Shown here: positions 15,578 through 26,791 of the stretch, piece after piece
How the letters are laid out: every line of letters starts with the position of its first letter
Numbering within the stretch: the first letter of the stretch is position 1
Origin: Rhodoligotrophos appendicifer
GTDB lineage: Bacteria; Pseudomonadota; Alphaproteobacteria; Rhizobiales; Im1
Direction of reading: 5' to 3'
NCBI RefSeq assembly: GCF_007474605.1
Contig: NZ_VHKL01000015.1
Location: 1 to 64,000 of the forward strand
DNA length: 64,000 bases
The notes under the pieces: model-generated
Database searches by the model: none
Told to the model about the DNA's origin: nothing
The model's input: the letters and a program-made list of their open reading frames with translations, nothing else
Translations under genes and position numbers: made by a program

Positions 15578-18555
15578 AACGGATGCCGCATAGGGATGCC
15601 GGGACATCTGTTCACCGCCTGCGCGACACTCGGGGGGAGCGGACCGGCCCGCGGTTCTGGCGTAGCCCCGATGAGTTGGCGCAGTCACCTGATTTCCGAG
15701 CCTTCCTCGAAGCCGAGTTTCCATCCTCGGCTCCGGCAGGCGCGGACGTCGATCGTCGTGCGGTCCTCAAGGCGATGGCTGCGTCCTTAGCGCTCACCGG
15801 TCTCGCCGGCTGCTCGGCCGAGGCCGATGACAATGCCTTGCCCTATGTAAATGCGCCTGAATTTGTGATCCCCGGGGTGCCCAGGATGTACGCGACGGCC
15901 GTCACTCTGTCAGGATATGCCCAGCCGGCAATTGGCAAAACCTATGTGGGGCGTCCCGTGAAGCTCGAGGGGAACGACGAGCATCCCGCCACCCGCGGCG
16001 CGACCGACCCCTTCCTGCAGGCAGCGATCCTTGGTCTTTACGATCCGGAACGGTCTCAGTCTCCCCTTTTTCTGGGACGCGCTACCGCCTGGGAGGCCTT
16101 CGATGCAACCATGATGGCGCAGGCGGGGGCGCACGATGGTCGCCGGGGCGAAGGATTTCGCCTGCTGACGGGAGCCGTCACCTCCCCGACCATGCTTCGG
16201 CAGATCGATGAATTGATGGCGCGCTGGCCCATGGCACGGTGGCATGTCACGGAGCCGGTGAACCAGGCTTCGGCTCTTGCGGCGACGCGAGAGGTGTTCG
16301 GGCGGCCGTTGGATCACCATCTCCAGCTTGATCGCGCCGAGCTCGTGATCAGCTTCGATCATGACGTCTTGGGCCCCGGACCCTGCCAGGCAGTCCACGG
16401 CAGGCGCTGGTCCGACCGCAGGCTCGCTGCCCAGCAGGGTCATGGAGGATCGCGGCTGTTCGTGGCCGAGCCGAGCTTGTCGATCACGGGATCGCGTGCC
16501 GAAGACCATCTGATCACGCGCTTCGAGCACACGGGTAAGCTCGTATACGCGCTTGCCGCGGCAGTGGGCGTCGCTGGCGCCAAGATGCCGGAATTGACTC
16601 CGCCGGAGCGCGTCTGGCTTGAGCGGATAGCCGATGCCCTTGATGGCCAGGCTGGGCGCGCTCTGGTAACCGTCGGCCCACAGCATTCAACGGAGATCCA
16701 TGCCTGGGCCATCCTGATCAATGAGCGGATCGGAGCCCTGGGCAAGACGCTTCTGTACACCGATCCCATCGCCACCGCGCCCCCTGACGGAGAGCGATCG
16801 CTGGAGGCATTGGTCTCCGAAATGGCTGCCGGCCGGGTGACGACCCTGGCCATGATCGACGTCAATCCAGTCTATGCCACCCCGGCCGATCTCGGCTTCG
16901 CCGCCGCCTTGGACAAAGTCGGGCTGCGCATCCATGCCGGTCTCCATGCCGATGAAACGGCGGCCCTTTGTCATTGGCACCTGCCGCTGCAGCATGAATT
17001 GGAGAGCTGGAGCGATGCTCGGGCAGTGGACGGTACAGTCAGCATCATTCAACCGTTGGTGCGCCCCTTCTATGCCGTCCGCTCGCTTCATTCGGTTCTG
17101 CAAAACCTGAGCGGCTCCGGCAGCGGCGATCGCGACATCGTCACGAGCACCTGGCGTGCTGAATGGGGGCAGCAATTCGAGGCAAACTGGGCGGAAGCCC
17201 TGGTGCGGGGCTTCGTGCCCGACAGCGCGGCACCTTTAATCGCGCCCGACATCGCGACACGCTCGATCAATCCTCCTTCACAGGTCGAGGAAAGAGGGCT
17301 CGCGCTTGTGATCCGGCCGGATCCCACCATCTGGGACGGTCGCTTTGCCACCAATGCCTGGCTGCAGGAAACGCCGAAACCACTGACCAAGATCACCTGG
17401 GGCAATGCTATTCTGATCAGTCCGCAGCTGGCGACTGCCCGGGGCATTACCAACGGAGACGAGCTTTGCGTCGAGGCGGATGGTCAGACTGTGACGGGCG
17501 GTGCCTGGGTCATGCCCGGCCAGGAGCCGAACACGGTGCTCGTGACGCTGGGATACGGTCGCAGCCGCGCCACGCTGGCGAACGATCTGGGCGTCAACGC
17601 CTATGCGCTGTGCCGGCAGACAATGCCTTGGTACGTCGGCGGCGTCACCCTGACAGCGACGGGCGAGAGGCAAGTGATCGCCAGCACACAGCTGCACCAG
17701 GCTATGGACGGCTTCGACTTCGTACGTGTGGTGGATCGCGCTCGACCCGATGCCACAAAGCAACGCACCGTACCCGGTCCTGAAGACGCCCATCAGAACG
17801 GAGCGTGGGCACCCACCTTCTATCCGGTGCGAGAGTGGGACAGCCCTTCCTGGGGCATGTCCATCGATCTTGATCTCTGTATCGGCTGCAATGCCTGCGT
17901 CGTTGCTTGCGTCGCCGAGAACAATGTTCCCGTGGTCGGCAAGGAGCTCGTGGCCCAGGGGCGGGAGATGCACTGGCTCCGCGTCGATCATTATTTCGAG
18001 GGCGACCCCGAGGCCCCACGCTCGCATTTCCAACCTGTGCCCTGCATGCATTGCGAGCAGGCGCCTTGCGAAATGGGCTGTCCCGTGAACGCCACGGTTC
18101 ACAGTTCGGACGGATTGAACCTGCAGGTCTACAACCGCTGCATCGGGACCCGTACCTGTTCGTCCTATTGTCCCTACAAGGTGCGCCGCTTCAACTGGTT
18201 CGACTTCACGGGCGATGACCCGGAATCGATGCGCGCCATGCGCAACCCGGACGTGACGGTGCGCAGCCGCGGGGTAATGGAGAAGTGCACCTACTGTGTT
18301 CAACGGATCAGCGAGGCGCGCATCGCCGCAAAGAAGGAAGGCCGCGAGTTCACCGGCGGAGAGGTGACGACTGCCTGCCAGCAGGCCTGCCCCACAAAAG
18401 CGATCGTGTTTGGCAACGTCGAGGATCCCGCATCGGAAGTGAGCGGACGTAAGGCGAGCCCGCGCGATTACAGCCTGCTCGAAGAAGCGAACACCTGGCC
18501 TCGCACCACCTATTTGGCGCGGATCGAGGACAGGGGTGGGAGCGGCACGCAATGA
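15574..18555 (+). CDS. actB: Alternative complex III iron-sulfur/molybdopterin-fold subunit ActB
   Basis: At 993 residues this matches ActB, a fusion of a molybdopterin-oxidoreductase-like domain lacking the cofactor with a ferredoxin-type domain. A twin-arginine-like signal (DRRAVLKAMAAS, residues 60-71) runs into a lipobox ending at Cys80. The C-terminal part has Cys clusters for four Fe-S centres: CIGCNACVVAC (from 769), CMHCEQAPCEMGC (from 824), the following CIGTRTCSSYC, and CTYC from 905 with the later CQQAC. It transfers electrons from the membrane quinol site to the haems of ActA and ActE. Start ATGA overlaps actA and the stop overlaps actC. Confidence 0.9.
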   Translation: MKRMPHRDAGTSVHRLRDTRGERTGPRFWRSPDELAQSPDFRAFLEAEFPSSAPAGADVDRRAVLKAMAASLALTGLAGCSAEADDNALPYVNAPEFVIPGVPRMYATAVTLSGYAQPAIGKTYVGRPVKLEGNDEHPATRGATDPFLQAAILGLYDPERSQSPLFLGRATAWEAFDATMMAQAGAHDGRRGEGFRLLTGAVTSPTMLRQIDELMARWPMARWHVTEPVNQASALAATREVFGRPLDHHLQLDRAELVISFDHDVLGPGPCQAVHGRRWSDRRLAAQQGHGGSRLFVAEPSLSITGSRAEDHLITRFEHTGKLVYALAAAVGVAGAKMPELTPPERVWLERIADALDGQAGRALVTVGPQHSTEIHAWAILINERIGALGKTLLYTDPIATAPPDGERSLEALVSEMAAGRVTTLAMIDVNPVYATPADLGFAAALDKVGLRIHAGLHADETAALCHWHLPLQHELESWSDARAVDGTVSIIQPLVRPFYAVRSLHSVLQNLSGSGSGDRDIVTSTWRAEWGQQFEANWAEALVRGFVPDSAAPLIAPDIATRSINPPSQVEERGLALVIRPDPTIWDGRFATNAWLQETPKPLTKITWGNAILISPQLATARGITNGDELCVEADGQTVTGGAWVMPGQEPNTVLVTLGYGRSRATLANDLGVNAYALCRQTMPWYVGGVTLTATGERQVIASTQLHQAMDGFDFVRVVDRARPDATKQRTVPGPEDAHQNGAWAPTFYPVREWDSPSWGMSIDLDLCIGCNACVVACVAENNVPVVGKELVAQGREMHWLRVDHYFEGDPEAPRSHFQPVPCMHCEQAPCEMGCPVNATVHSSDGLNLQVYNRCIGTRTCSSYCPYKVRRFNWFDFTGDDPESMRAMRNPDVTVRSRGVMEKCTYCVQRISEARIAAKKEGREFTGGEVTTACQQACPTKAIVFGNVEDPASEVSGRKASPRDYSLLEEANTWPRTTYLARIEDRGGSGTQ

Positions 18556-19904
18556 CCGAGAGGCCAGCCGACGCGCGCCAGGACCATTACGCCGCCGTGA
18601 CCGATGAGATTACCCGCCTCCCCCTCGCCTATCCCGATCCGCGCGGCTGGTGGATCTGCTTCGGATTGTCTCTTTGTCTGCTGCTGTTGTTTGCGGTCTC
18701 CGCCGGAGTGCTGTTCTGGTACGGCGTCGGCATGTGGGGCAACAACATTCCCGTGAATTGGGGGCTGGCGATTTCCAATTACATCTGGTTTCTCGGCATC
18801 GGCCACGCGGGAACCTTGATTTCAGCGCTGCTCTTGCTGCTCAATGCCCATTGGCGCAATTCTCTCAACCGTTTTGCCGAGGCAATGACGCTCTTCGCCG
18901 TCATCTGCGCCGGGCTGTATCCGATCCTTCATCTCGGACGACCGTGGCGCTTCTACTGGATGGCGCCCTATCCCAACACCATGGACATCTGGCCGCAGTT
19001 CAAGAGCCCGCTCACCTGGGATTTCTTTGCAGTGCTGACCTATCTCATCGTGTCGGTCTTGTTCTGGTATATCGGGATCGTTCCCGACCTTGCAGCCACC
19101 CGCGACCGGGCGCGCAAACGGTGGCAGCAGGTCTTCTACGGCCTTTTCTCGTTGGGCTGGCGGGGTTCGGCCCGGCATTGGGCGCGCTGGCGCCAATCCT
19201 ACCGCCTGACCGCCGCCATTGCGGTGCCGCTCGTTGTCTCCGTGCATTCCGAGATCTCGCTCCTGTTTGCCGCCGGCCCTATCCCCGGGTGGAACTCGAC
19301 CGTCTTTCCCCCCTATTTCGTCCTTGGTGCGGCTTTTTCCGGGTTTGCGATCGTCTCCATGATCGCGGTCATCCTGCGTGACGTTCTGCACCTTCGGGAT
19401 CTGGTGACGCCGCGCCATCTCGATCTGCTCGGCAAGCTGCTCCTCGCCACCGGGCTCATGACCGCCTACGGCTATTTCGCCGAAGTCTTCGATGGCCTTT
19501 ATGCCGGCGGCAAGCAGGAACTGGGCACACTTTCGGACAGGATGACCGGTGTCTACGCCTGGAGCTACTGGGGTGCCATCATCGCCAACTTCGTGCCCTT
19601 GCAGCTTCTCTGGTGGCGCTGGGCGCGGACGGCTCCCCTCGTGCTCTTCCTGATCGGCGTCTCGGTCGCCATCGGCATGTGGTTCGAGCGCTACATGCTG
19701 CTCGTGACGTCACTCTATCGCGATTATCTGGTCTCCTCCTGGGGTGAATATCACGCGTCCTTCTGGGAATGGAGCCTGTTTGCCGGCATGATCGGCGTCT
19801 TCCTTGTGCCTTTTCTTCTGTTTGTCCGCTTTCTGCCGGTGATTTCCTCCTTCGAAGTGAAAGAGGCCTTCTTCGAGGAGCAGCAGGAGCGCCGCCATGC
19901 GTGA
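18552..19904 (+). CDS. actC: Alternative complex III NrfD-like quinol-binding subunit ActC
   Basis: The 450-residue integral membrane protein has about ten helices and is of the NrfD/PsrC type. Landmarks are SNYIWFLGIGHAGTLISALL early, LGRPWRFYWMAPYP, SVHSEISLLFAAGPIPGW, and GYFAEVFDGLYAGG. In alternative complex III it carries a quinol oxidation site and a putative proton path. ATG 18552 overlaps the actB stop by 4 bases and the end overlaps actD by 8. Family and operon position agree, so the call is firm. Confidence 0.9.
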   Translation: MTERPADARQDHYAAVTDEITRLPLAYPDPRGWWICFGLSLCLLLLFAVSAGVLFWYGVGMWGNNIPVNWGLAISNYIWFLGIGHAGTLISALLLLLNAHWRNSLNRFAEAMTLFAVICAGLYPILHLGRPWRFYWMAPYPNTMDIWPQFKSPLTWDFFAVLTYLIVSVLFWYIGIVPDLAATRDRARKRWQQVFYGLFSLGWRGSARHWARWRQSYRLTAAIAVPLVVSVHSEISLLFAAGPIPGWNSTVFPPYFVLGAAFSGFAIVSMIAVILRDVLHLRDLVTPRHLDLLGKLLLATGLMTAYGYFAEVFDGLYAGGKQELGTLSDRMTGVYAWSYWGAIIANFVPLQLLWWRWARTAPLVLFLIGVSVAIGMWFERYMLLVTSLYRDYLVSSWGEYHASFWEWSLFAGMIGVFLVPFLLFVRFLPVISSFEVKEAFFEEQQERRHA

Positions 19905-20457
19905 ACCGACGCCGCACGAAGAGGTCTTTGGCCTCCTGGCAGAGTTCGATGATCCCGATGCCCTCAAGAAAGCCGTCCACAAAAGCTGCGATGCAGGCTA
20001 CCGGTGCATAGACGCCTATACGCCGTTTCCGATCGAGGGTTTGGCGGAAGCGATGGGCTTCAAGGATCGGCGCGTCGCCTGGCTGACACTCGCCGGTGGT
20101 TTCTTGGGCGCGGCGACCGGCTATGGGCTGCAGGTCTATACCAATCTGGATTTCCCGATCGACATCGGCGGCCGCCCGTTGATCGCCTGGCCGGCCTTCA
20201 TGCTGATCACCTTCGAGGTCACCGTGCTGTTTGCGGTCCTGTTCTCGATATTCGGCATGTTGGCGCTCAATCACCTCCCGCGGCTCCATCATCCGATCTT
20301 CGACATTCCCGAATTTCACCTCGCCAGTTACGACAAGTTCTTCCTCGTGCTGTTCAGCACTGATGAGAAGTTCGACCGGGAGAGCACGCGCGGCTTCCTC
20401 GAAGGTTTGGATCCGGTGACCATCGTTCCGGTCGAGCATACGGAGGAGCCGGAATGA
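19897..20457 (+). CDS. actD: Alternative complex III subunit ActD (DUF3341)
   Basis: The 186-residue product has a soluble N-terminal part with EEVFGLLAEFDDPDAL and DAYTPFPIEGLAEAMG, both typical of DUF3341. Two membrane helices follow (about 60-80 and 95-125), then a cytoplasmic tail with LFSTDEKFDRE. It is a structural membrane subunit of the complex without a redox centre. It overlaps actC by 8 bases and actE by 4. Confidence 0.88.
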   Translation: MREPTPHEEVFGLLAEFDDPDALKKAVHKSCDAGYRCIDAYTPFPIEGLAEAMGFKDRRVAWLTLAGGFLGAATGYGLQVYTNLDFPIDIGGRPLIAWPAFMLITFEVTVLFAVLFSIFGMLALNHLPRLHHPIFDIPEFHLASYDKFFLVLFSTDEKFDRESTRGFLEGLDPVTIVPVEHTEEPE

Positions 20458-20987
20458 AGCTCCACCTGCTGGTCCTGCTGGCGGCGCTTGCTGTTTCTGC
20501 CTGCGATGAAATGAGCGACCAGCCGCGCTATGACGAATATGCGCCGAGCACCCTCTTTCCCGACGGCAAATCGATGCAGTCACCGCCCGCCGGCACCATG
20601 GCACGCGGTGACCCTGAACCGCTCACATCGCTGCGCGAACGGCCACCCATGAGTTTGGCACTGCTCAAGCGCGGCCAGGAACGCTTCGGCATCTACTGCA
20701 CGCCATGCCATGACGCTGCTGGAACGGGGCATGGAACGGTCCCGTCGCGCGGCTTTCCAAACCCGCCGAGCTTTCATATCCAGCGTCTGGTCGATGCCCC
20801 CTCGCGCTATTTTGTCGATGTCATCACCCATGGCCATGGCGTGATGTACTCTTATGCGGATCGGGTGGTGCCCGCTGACCGGTGGGCGATTACGGCTTAT
20901 ATTCGCGCGCTGCAACTGAGTGCGAATACACCCGTCGCGGCTCTGAGCCGCGCGGAGCGGACACGGCTTCGCGAGGCTTCGCCATGA
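20454..20987 (+). CDS. actE: Alternative complex III monohaem lipoprotein cytochrome c ActE
   Basis: The 177-residue protein has a lipoprotein signal (LAVSAC, Cys17) and a single class-I cytochrome c domain with CTPCH near residue 82. The likely axial Met is in HGHGVMYSYADRV. This matches ActE, which lies on the periplasmic face and can hand electrons to the caa3 oxidase. The start is in a 4-base overlap with actD and the stop overlaps actF. Confidence 0.88.
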   Translation: MKLHLLVLLAALAVSACDEMSDQPRYDEYAPSTLFPDGKSMQSPPAGTMARGDPEPLTSLRERPPMSLALLKRGQERFGIYCTPCHDAAGTGHGTVPSRGFPNPPSFHIQRLVDAPSRYFVDVITHGHGVMYSYADRVVPADRWAITAYIRALQLSANTPVAALSRAERTRLREASP

Positions 20988-22048
20988 GAGCCTTCAGGAT
21001 GCAGGGGCCACGACTTCAGCGGCTTACAGCCTTCGGGTCATGTGCTCTGCTGTTCGCACTAGTTCTCATGCTGGTCTCGCCCAAAGCGGCAGTGGCCGGG
21101 TGGCTCTCCGGCTTTGTCCTCGTCGGCAGCATACCGATGGGGGGGCTGGTCCTCACCATGATGATCCGCCTGATTCCTGGCGCGTGGGCGGCTGATCTTG
21201 CGCCGGACGCCGAGGCCACGCTCCTGTCTCTGCCACTGGCCTTCCTGGCCGCGCTGCCGCTTCTGTGGGGACTTCATGCGCTCTATCCTTGGGCGCAGGC
21301 TGCTCCCCAGAAGGCGTTTCAAGCGATCTATCTCACGCCGCTGTTCTTCGCCCTGCGGACGGTTGCCTTCTTTCTCGTCACGATTGCACTCGCCTATCTG
21401 CTGGTGTCCCGCCGCGATTGGTCGGTTCCCCTGGCATCGGGCGGTCTCATCGCCATTGTACTCATCGACACGCTGATCGTCACGGACTGGCTGATGTCGT
21501 TGGAGCCGAATTTCCATTCATCCGGGTTCGGCCTCTACATCCTGTCGATCCAGGTGACCATTGCGCTTGCCTCGCTCATCCTGTTCCGCCTCGCCCAAGG
21601 GCGACCGCCAGCGCGAACGGGAATACTGGGCGCGCTGTTGCTGACGGCCATCCTGGTCTGGGCCTATCTTGCCTTCATGCAATATTTCATTCTCTGGTCG
21701 GGCAACCTGCCCGACGGGGTGCTCTGGTATCAAAGCCGCAACGAAGGCATCTGGACAGTCACCGCCTATGCCATCGCCATTCTTCAGTTGGGCCCGGGTT
21801 TCCTGCTGTTGTTTCCCCCGATCCGCGCGGGCCGCTGGTGGGTGCTGATGCTCGCCGGCTCAGTGCTGGTCAGCAAATGCTTGGAGATTGCCTGGCTGGT
21901 ATTCCCAGCGGTTGCGGCACCTCTTGGCACCGGCTTCTTGGTCATGATCCTGACCTCTGCTGGGCTCGTTCTGACCGGAGCGGCGTGGATCGGGATGGTC
22001 AGCCAATCTCCTGTGGCGCCTGTTTACAACAAGGCGGTGCATCGATGA
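20984..22048 (+). CDS. actF: Alternative complex III membrane subunit ActF
   Basis: ATG 20984 overlaps the actE stop (ATGA). The 354-residue protein is almost wholly hydrophobic with about ten helices. Signatures include WLMSLEPNFHSSGFGLYIL, FMQYFILWSGNLPDGVLWY and KCLEIAWLVFPA, as in the ActC/ActF group (quinol:cytochrome c oxidoreductase, second membrane subunit). It lacks metal-binding motifs; in the known complex it forms a second four-helix bundle of uncertain role. The next gene overlaps its stop by 4 bases. Confidence 0.87.
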   Translation: MRAFRMQGPRLQRLTAFGSCALLFALVLMLVSPKAAVAGWLSGFVLVGSIPMGGLVLTMMIRLIPGAWAADLAPDAEATLLSLPLAFLAALPLLWGLHALYPWAQAAPQKAFQAIYLTPLFFALRTVAFFLVTIALAYLLVSRRDWSVPLASGGLIAIVLIDTLIVTDWLMSLEPNFHSSGFGLYILSIQVTIALASLILFRLAQGRPPARTGILGALLLTAILVWAYLAFMQYFILWSGNLPDGVLWYQSRNEGIWTVTAYAIAILQLGPGFLLLFPPIRAGRWWVLMLAGSVLVSKCLEIAWLVFPAVAAPLGTGFLVMILTSAGLVLTGAAWIGMVSQSPVAPVYNKAVHR

Positions 22049-22416
22049 CCGAACGAGAAAATCCGTGCTTCGAACCGCGTGACATGCCGGCGCGGGGCGT
22101 GGTCTACGCTCTTGGTGGGTTATTCGCGGGCATTGGACTTGCGATCGCGCTGGTCGGAGGCTTGTCGACGGTGCTGACGCCTGGGGATCGCAGCCCATCC
22201 ACACGGCTCGAGCGGCAACGCATCGTTCCTCCCCCGCCGCGGCTGCAGACCGATCCGCAGGCGGATCTCGTTCGCCAAGGGACCATGCAAGCTAAGCAGC
22301 TCGAGCGCTATGGCTGGACTGACAGGCTGGCGGGCCGGGCACGCATCCCCATAGAGCGCGCCATGGACCTGCTCGCCGAGAGCGGTTGGCCTGACTTCGA
22401 CAGGAACCGCCCATGA
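22045..22416 (+). CDS. Small single-helix membrane protein of the act-cta operon
   Basis: The 123-residue product is not a member of a family I can name. It has one transmembrane helix (about residues 20-43, GVVYALGGLFAGIGLAIALVGG) and a periplasmic tail ending in WPDFDRNRP. The segment VPPPPRLQTDPQADL followed by an ERYGWTD motif resembles small accessory proteins encoded with alternative complex III or cytochrome oxidases. It starts in a 4-base overlap with actF and ends in one with the SCO gene, so it is surely translated. It may stand in for ActG or link the two complexes; this is inference. Confidence 0.7.
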   Translation: MTERENPCFEPRDMPARGVVYALGGLFAGIGLAIALVGGLSTVLTPGDRSPSTRLERQRIVPPPPRLQTDPQADLVRQGTMQAKQLERYGWTDRLAGRARIPIERAMDLLAESGWPDFDRNRP

Positions 22417-23201
22417 GCCGGTTTCTCGCCTTGCTCATTCTGGTGCTTGCCGTCTGCCCTGCTGCCGCTTTCGACCCCTTTGATCGGGCCGGAATCGATC
22501 AGCGCCCCGGAGTTCAGGTCCCGCTTGACCTCACATTCCAGGACGAGAGCGGGAAGACGGTCACCTTGCGCGAAGTGGCTGGCGGAAAGCCGATCCTCCT
22601 TGCTCCGGTGCTGCATCAATGTCCCAATATCTGCGGCGTCACACTTGCGGGCCTCGCCCAGGCCATCGAGGCGCAGACATTCGTGCCCGGGCAGGACTTC
22701 GCACTCGTCGCCTTCGGCATTGATCCTAAGGAGGGCCCTCCGCAAGCAGTGGCGTCACTGGCCCGACTGCAGCAAGCATTCCCCTCGCTTTCTGGCGGGG
22801 TCGTGCACGCTGTCACCGGCATCAAGCCCAATATTGCCGCCGTGACGGACGCGCTGGGGTACAGCTATGCCTGGGACCCGCAGATCGGGCAATATGCTCA
22901 CGTGGCGGCTGTCGCCGTGCTCACCGCGCAGGGCAAGCTGACACGCTGGCTCTATGGCGTTTCGCCTGGCCCTACGGACGTCAAGCTCGCATTGACGGAA
23001 GCCGGTGAAGGCAAGCTCGGCCGATGGAGCGATCAACTTCTCCTGCTCTGCTATCACTATGATCCACAAACGGGACGTTACGGCCCCGTCATCTGGGGAA
23101 CACTCCGTGTTGCAGGAGCCGCCACCGTTGCCGTCGGCCTCGGGTTCATCGGCTTCTCCCTCCTGAGGGAACGGCGCAAGAATGGGCGGAGCGCGCCATG
23201 A
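22413..23201 (+). CDS. SCO1/SenC-family copper chaperone
   Basis: The 262-residue protein has a signal peptide (ending PAAA), a thioredoxin-fold SCO domain with CPNIC (Cys70, Cys74) and the distal copper ligand His163 in GQYAHVAAV. A C-terminal membrane helix (about 223-245) follows. SCO proteins load the CuA site of subunit II, which is encoded immediately downstream. The C-terminal rather than N-terminal anchor is seen in other SCO genes within caa3 operons. It overlaps neighbours by 4 bases on both sides. Confidence 0.88.
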   Translation: MSRFLALLILVLAVCPAAAFDPFDRAGIDQRPGVQVPLDLTFQDESGKTVTLREVAGGKPILLAPVLHQCPNICGVTLAGLAQAIEAQTFVPGQDFALVAFGIDPKEGPPQAVASLARLQQAFPSLSGGVVHAVTGIKPNIAAVTDALGYSYAWDPQIGQYAHVAAVAVLTAQGKLTRWLYGVSPGPTDVKLALTEAGEGKLGRWSDQLLLLCYHYDPQTGRYGPVIWGTLRVAGAATVAVGLGFIGFSLLRERRKNGRSAP

Positions 23202-24138
23202 GCGGTTTCGTCGCCATTTGGCCGGGTCAGGCCTCCGCCTATAGTGGTCAAGTCGACACGCTGATCCTGGCCTTCACGATTCTCATCATCGCGCTGTCCG
23301 CACCCGTATTCATCCTGATGCTGGTCTTCGCAATCAAGTATCGCCGCGGAAAACCCGCCGACCGCAAGCACCCGGTCAATCAGCGTGTCGGTCTCGAAAT
23401 CTCCTGGGCCTTAATTCCCTTCGTGCTGATCCTCGTCTTTTTCGTCTGGTCAACGGACCTCTTCTTCGAACTCCACACCAATCCAGTCGATGCCCTGGAG
23501 ATCGACGTCATCGCCAAGCAATGGATGTGGAAGTTCCAGCATCCGGGAGGCCAGCGTGAGATCGACGAAGTGCATGTGCCCGCAGGGGAACCGGTGAAGC
23601 TCACCATGGCCTCTCAGGACGTGATCCACAGCCTGTTCATTCCTGCCTTGCGCATCAAGCAGGACCTCGTGCCTGGCCGCTACACGAGCTTGTGGTTCAC
23701 CGCCGACAAGCCCGGCAGCTATGCGCTCGCCTGTGCGGAGTTTTGCGGGGCGGAGCACTCCTCCATGGGAGGCAGGTTCATCGTTATGACGCCGACCGAT
23801 TATTCCGCTTGGCTCGAGCAGTCGACGGTCGACTCGTCACTTGCCGAGCAAGGCGCCGCGTTGTTCCGCAGCCGTGGCTGCAGCGGCTGCCACGGTCCTT
23901 CCGCGACCGTCCACGCACCGTCCCTGGAGGGGCTCTATGGCAGTCCCGTGCCGCTGGAGGATGGTCAGGTGGTCACCGCGGATGAGCAATACCTTCGCGA
24001 CAGCATCCTCCTGCCGCAGTCCCAGATTGCGGCAGGCTATCCACACATCATGCCAACATTTAAGAGTGTCCTGTCGGAGGAGGAGGTCCTGAAGCTCCTG
24101 GCCTACATCAAATCCCGAGCCGGCAAAGGGGGCCCGCA

Positions 24139-24142
<4 letters not shown>
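23198..24142 (+). CDS. ctaC: Cytochrome c oxidase subunit II with fused cytochrome c (caa3-type, second oxidase)
   Basis: The 314-residue protein has two N-terminal helices (about 20-47 and 68-88) and a CuA domain with His144, Cys179, Cys183, His187 and Met190. A C-terminal cytochrome c domain has CSGCH (228-232) and the likely axial Met in [12 protein letters not shown]. All CuA ligands are present. It is only distantly similar to the first coxB of this window and lacks its lipobox. It is the entry point for electrons into the oxidase that follows alternative complex III. It overlaps ctaD by 4 bases. Confidence 0.92.
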
Positions 24143-25801
<1,659 letters not shown>

Positions 25802-25809
<8 letters not shown>

Positions 25810-26437
25810 CCGAGTTCAGTTGCACGAGCCCTATAGTGACTCAGGTCAGCAGCACGAAGCCGACATGATGGGAATGTCGGTCTTCCTGGCCAGTGAGATC
25901 ATGCTGTTCGGGGGGCTCGTGATTGCGATCCTGGTGATCCGGTACCTGCATCCGGCTGAGACGGTAGAAGCCTCGAAAAGCCTGCATCTGTGGATCGGCG
26001 CACTTAATACGGTTGTACTGCTGACTTCGAGCCTCCTGGTCGCCTTGGGCGTGACCGCCGCGCGCGCGGCCTCTGCGTGGTGGACGACGCGCTGTCTGTT
26101 CGGGGTCGCCATCCTCGGGCTGGTCTTTCTCGGCCTTAAAACCTATGAATATTCTCTGGAATATGCCGACGGCGTGTTGCCTGTGCTCAGCGATCCGCCC
26201 CGCTTTTCCGGTTCGATCGAGCACCTCTTCATGAACGTCTACCTGATGGCCACCGGACTACATGCTGTTCACGTCAGCATTGGCATCGCGCTGTTGGCGG
26301 GGCTCGCCTGGCGCGTCGGCCGCGGTGGTCTGCAACTGCCGCAAGAAACTGTGACGATTGAAGTTTCTGGCCTCTATTGGCATCTGGTCGACGTGATTTG
26401 GGTGTTTCTCTATCCCATCCTCTATCTTGCGCGATGA
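25802..26437 (+). CDS. ctaE: Cytochrome c oxidase subunit III
   Basis: ATG 25802 lies inside the end of ctaD and follows GAGAGGGCGGAG; the longer open frame upstream is a shadow of ctaD. The 211-residue product has five helices with the subunit III signatures [35 protein letters not shown] and [19 protein letters not shown]. It stabilises subunit I and supports proton uptake. Its stop overlaps the subunit IV gene by 4 bases. Confidence 0.9.
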
Positions 26438-26715
26438 GGCTGATGAAACAGATCAGACCAATACTACTGACTTGGGCAGCGCTGCTGGGTTTGCTTGCCG
26501 CCACGGTCGGCGCCAGCTTCGTTCTGACGGGGCCGCTCAGCCTGGCCGCGGGTCTGGTGATTGCGGCAGCCAAGGCCGCATTGATCTACTGGGTCTTCAT
26601 GCATCTGCGTGAGGAGAGCGGCCTCGTGAGGATCTTCGCCATGGGTGCCGGCGCGTGGCTGATGATTCTCTGCCTTCTCTCGATGAGTGACTACGTCACC
26701 CGCAGCACAGGATGA
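26434..26715 (+). CDS. Cytochrome c oxidase subunit IV-family protein
   Basis: The 93-residue product has three helices and the COX4_pro pattern AAKAALIYWVFMHLREESG, with the conserved Lys and MHL motif at the middle helix. It is the last gene of the operon that began with actA. ATG 26434 overlaps the subunit III stop (ATGA). It is a small structural subunit; no redox site is expected. The convergent antiporter gene ends 76 bases further on. Confidence 0.83.
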   Translation: MRLMKQIRPILLTWAALLGLLAATVGASFVLTGPLSLAAGLVIAAAKAALIYWVFMHLREESGLVRIFAMGAGAWLMILCLLSMSDYVTRSTG

Positions 26716-26791
26716 TAATGCGAAACAATGTCTGGTTTGCCGATCCAAGCAGCGAAGTACCGTGCATCAAAAAAGATGCGGATCCAGGAGT

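Noticed and set aside
17278-18552. Long leftward open frame of 424 codons inside actB
   Set aside because: Antisense shadow of a well-supported GC-rich gene; no domain pattern.
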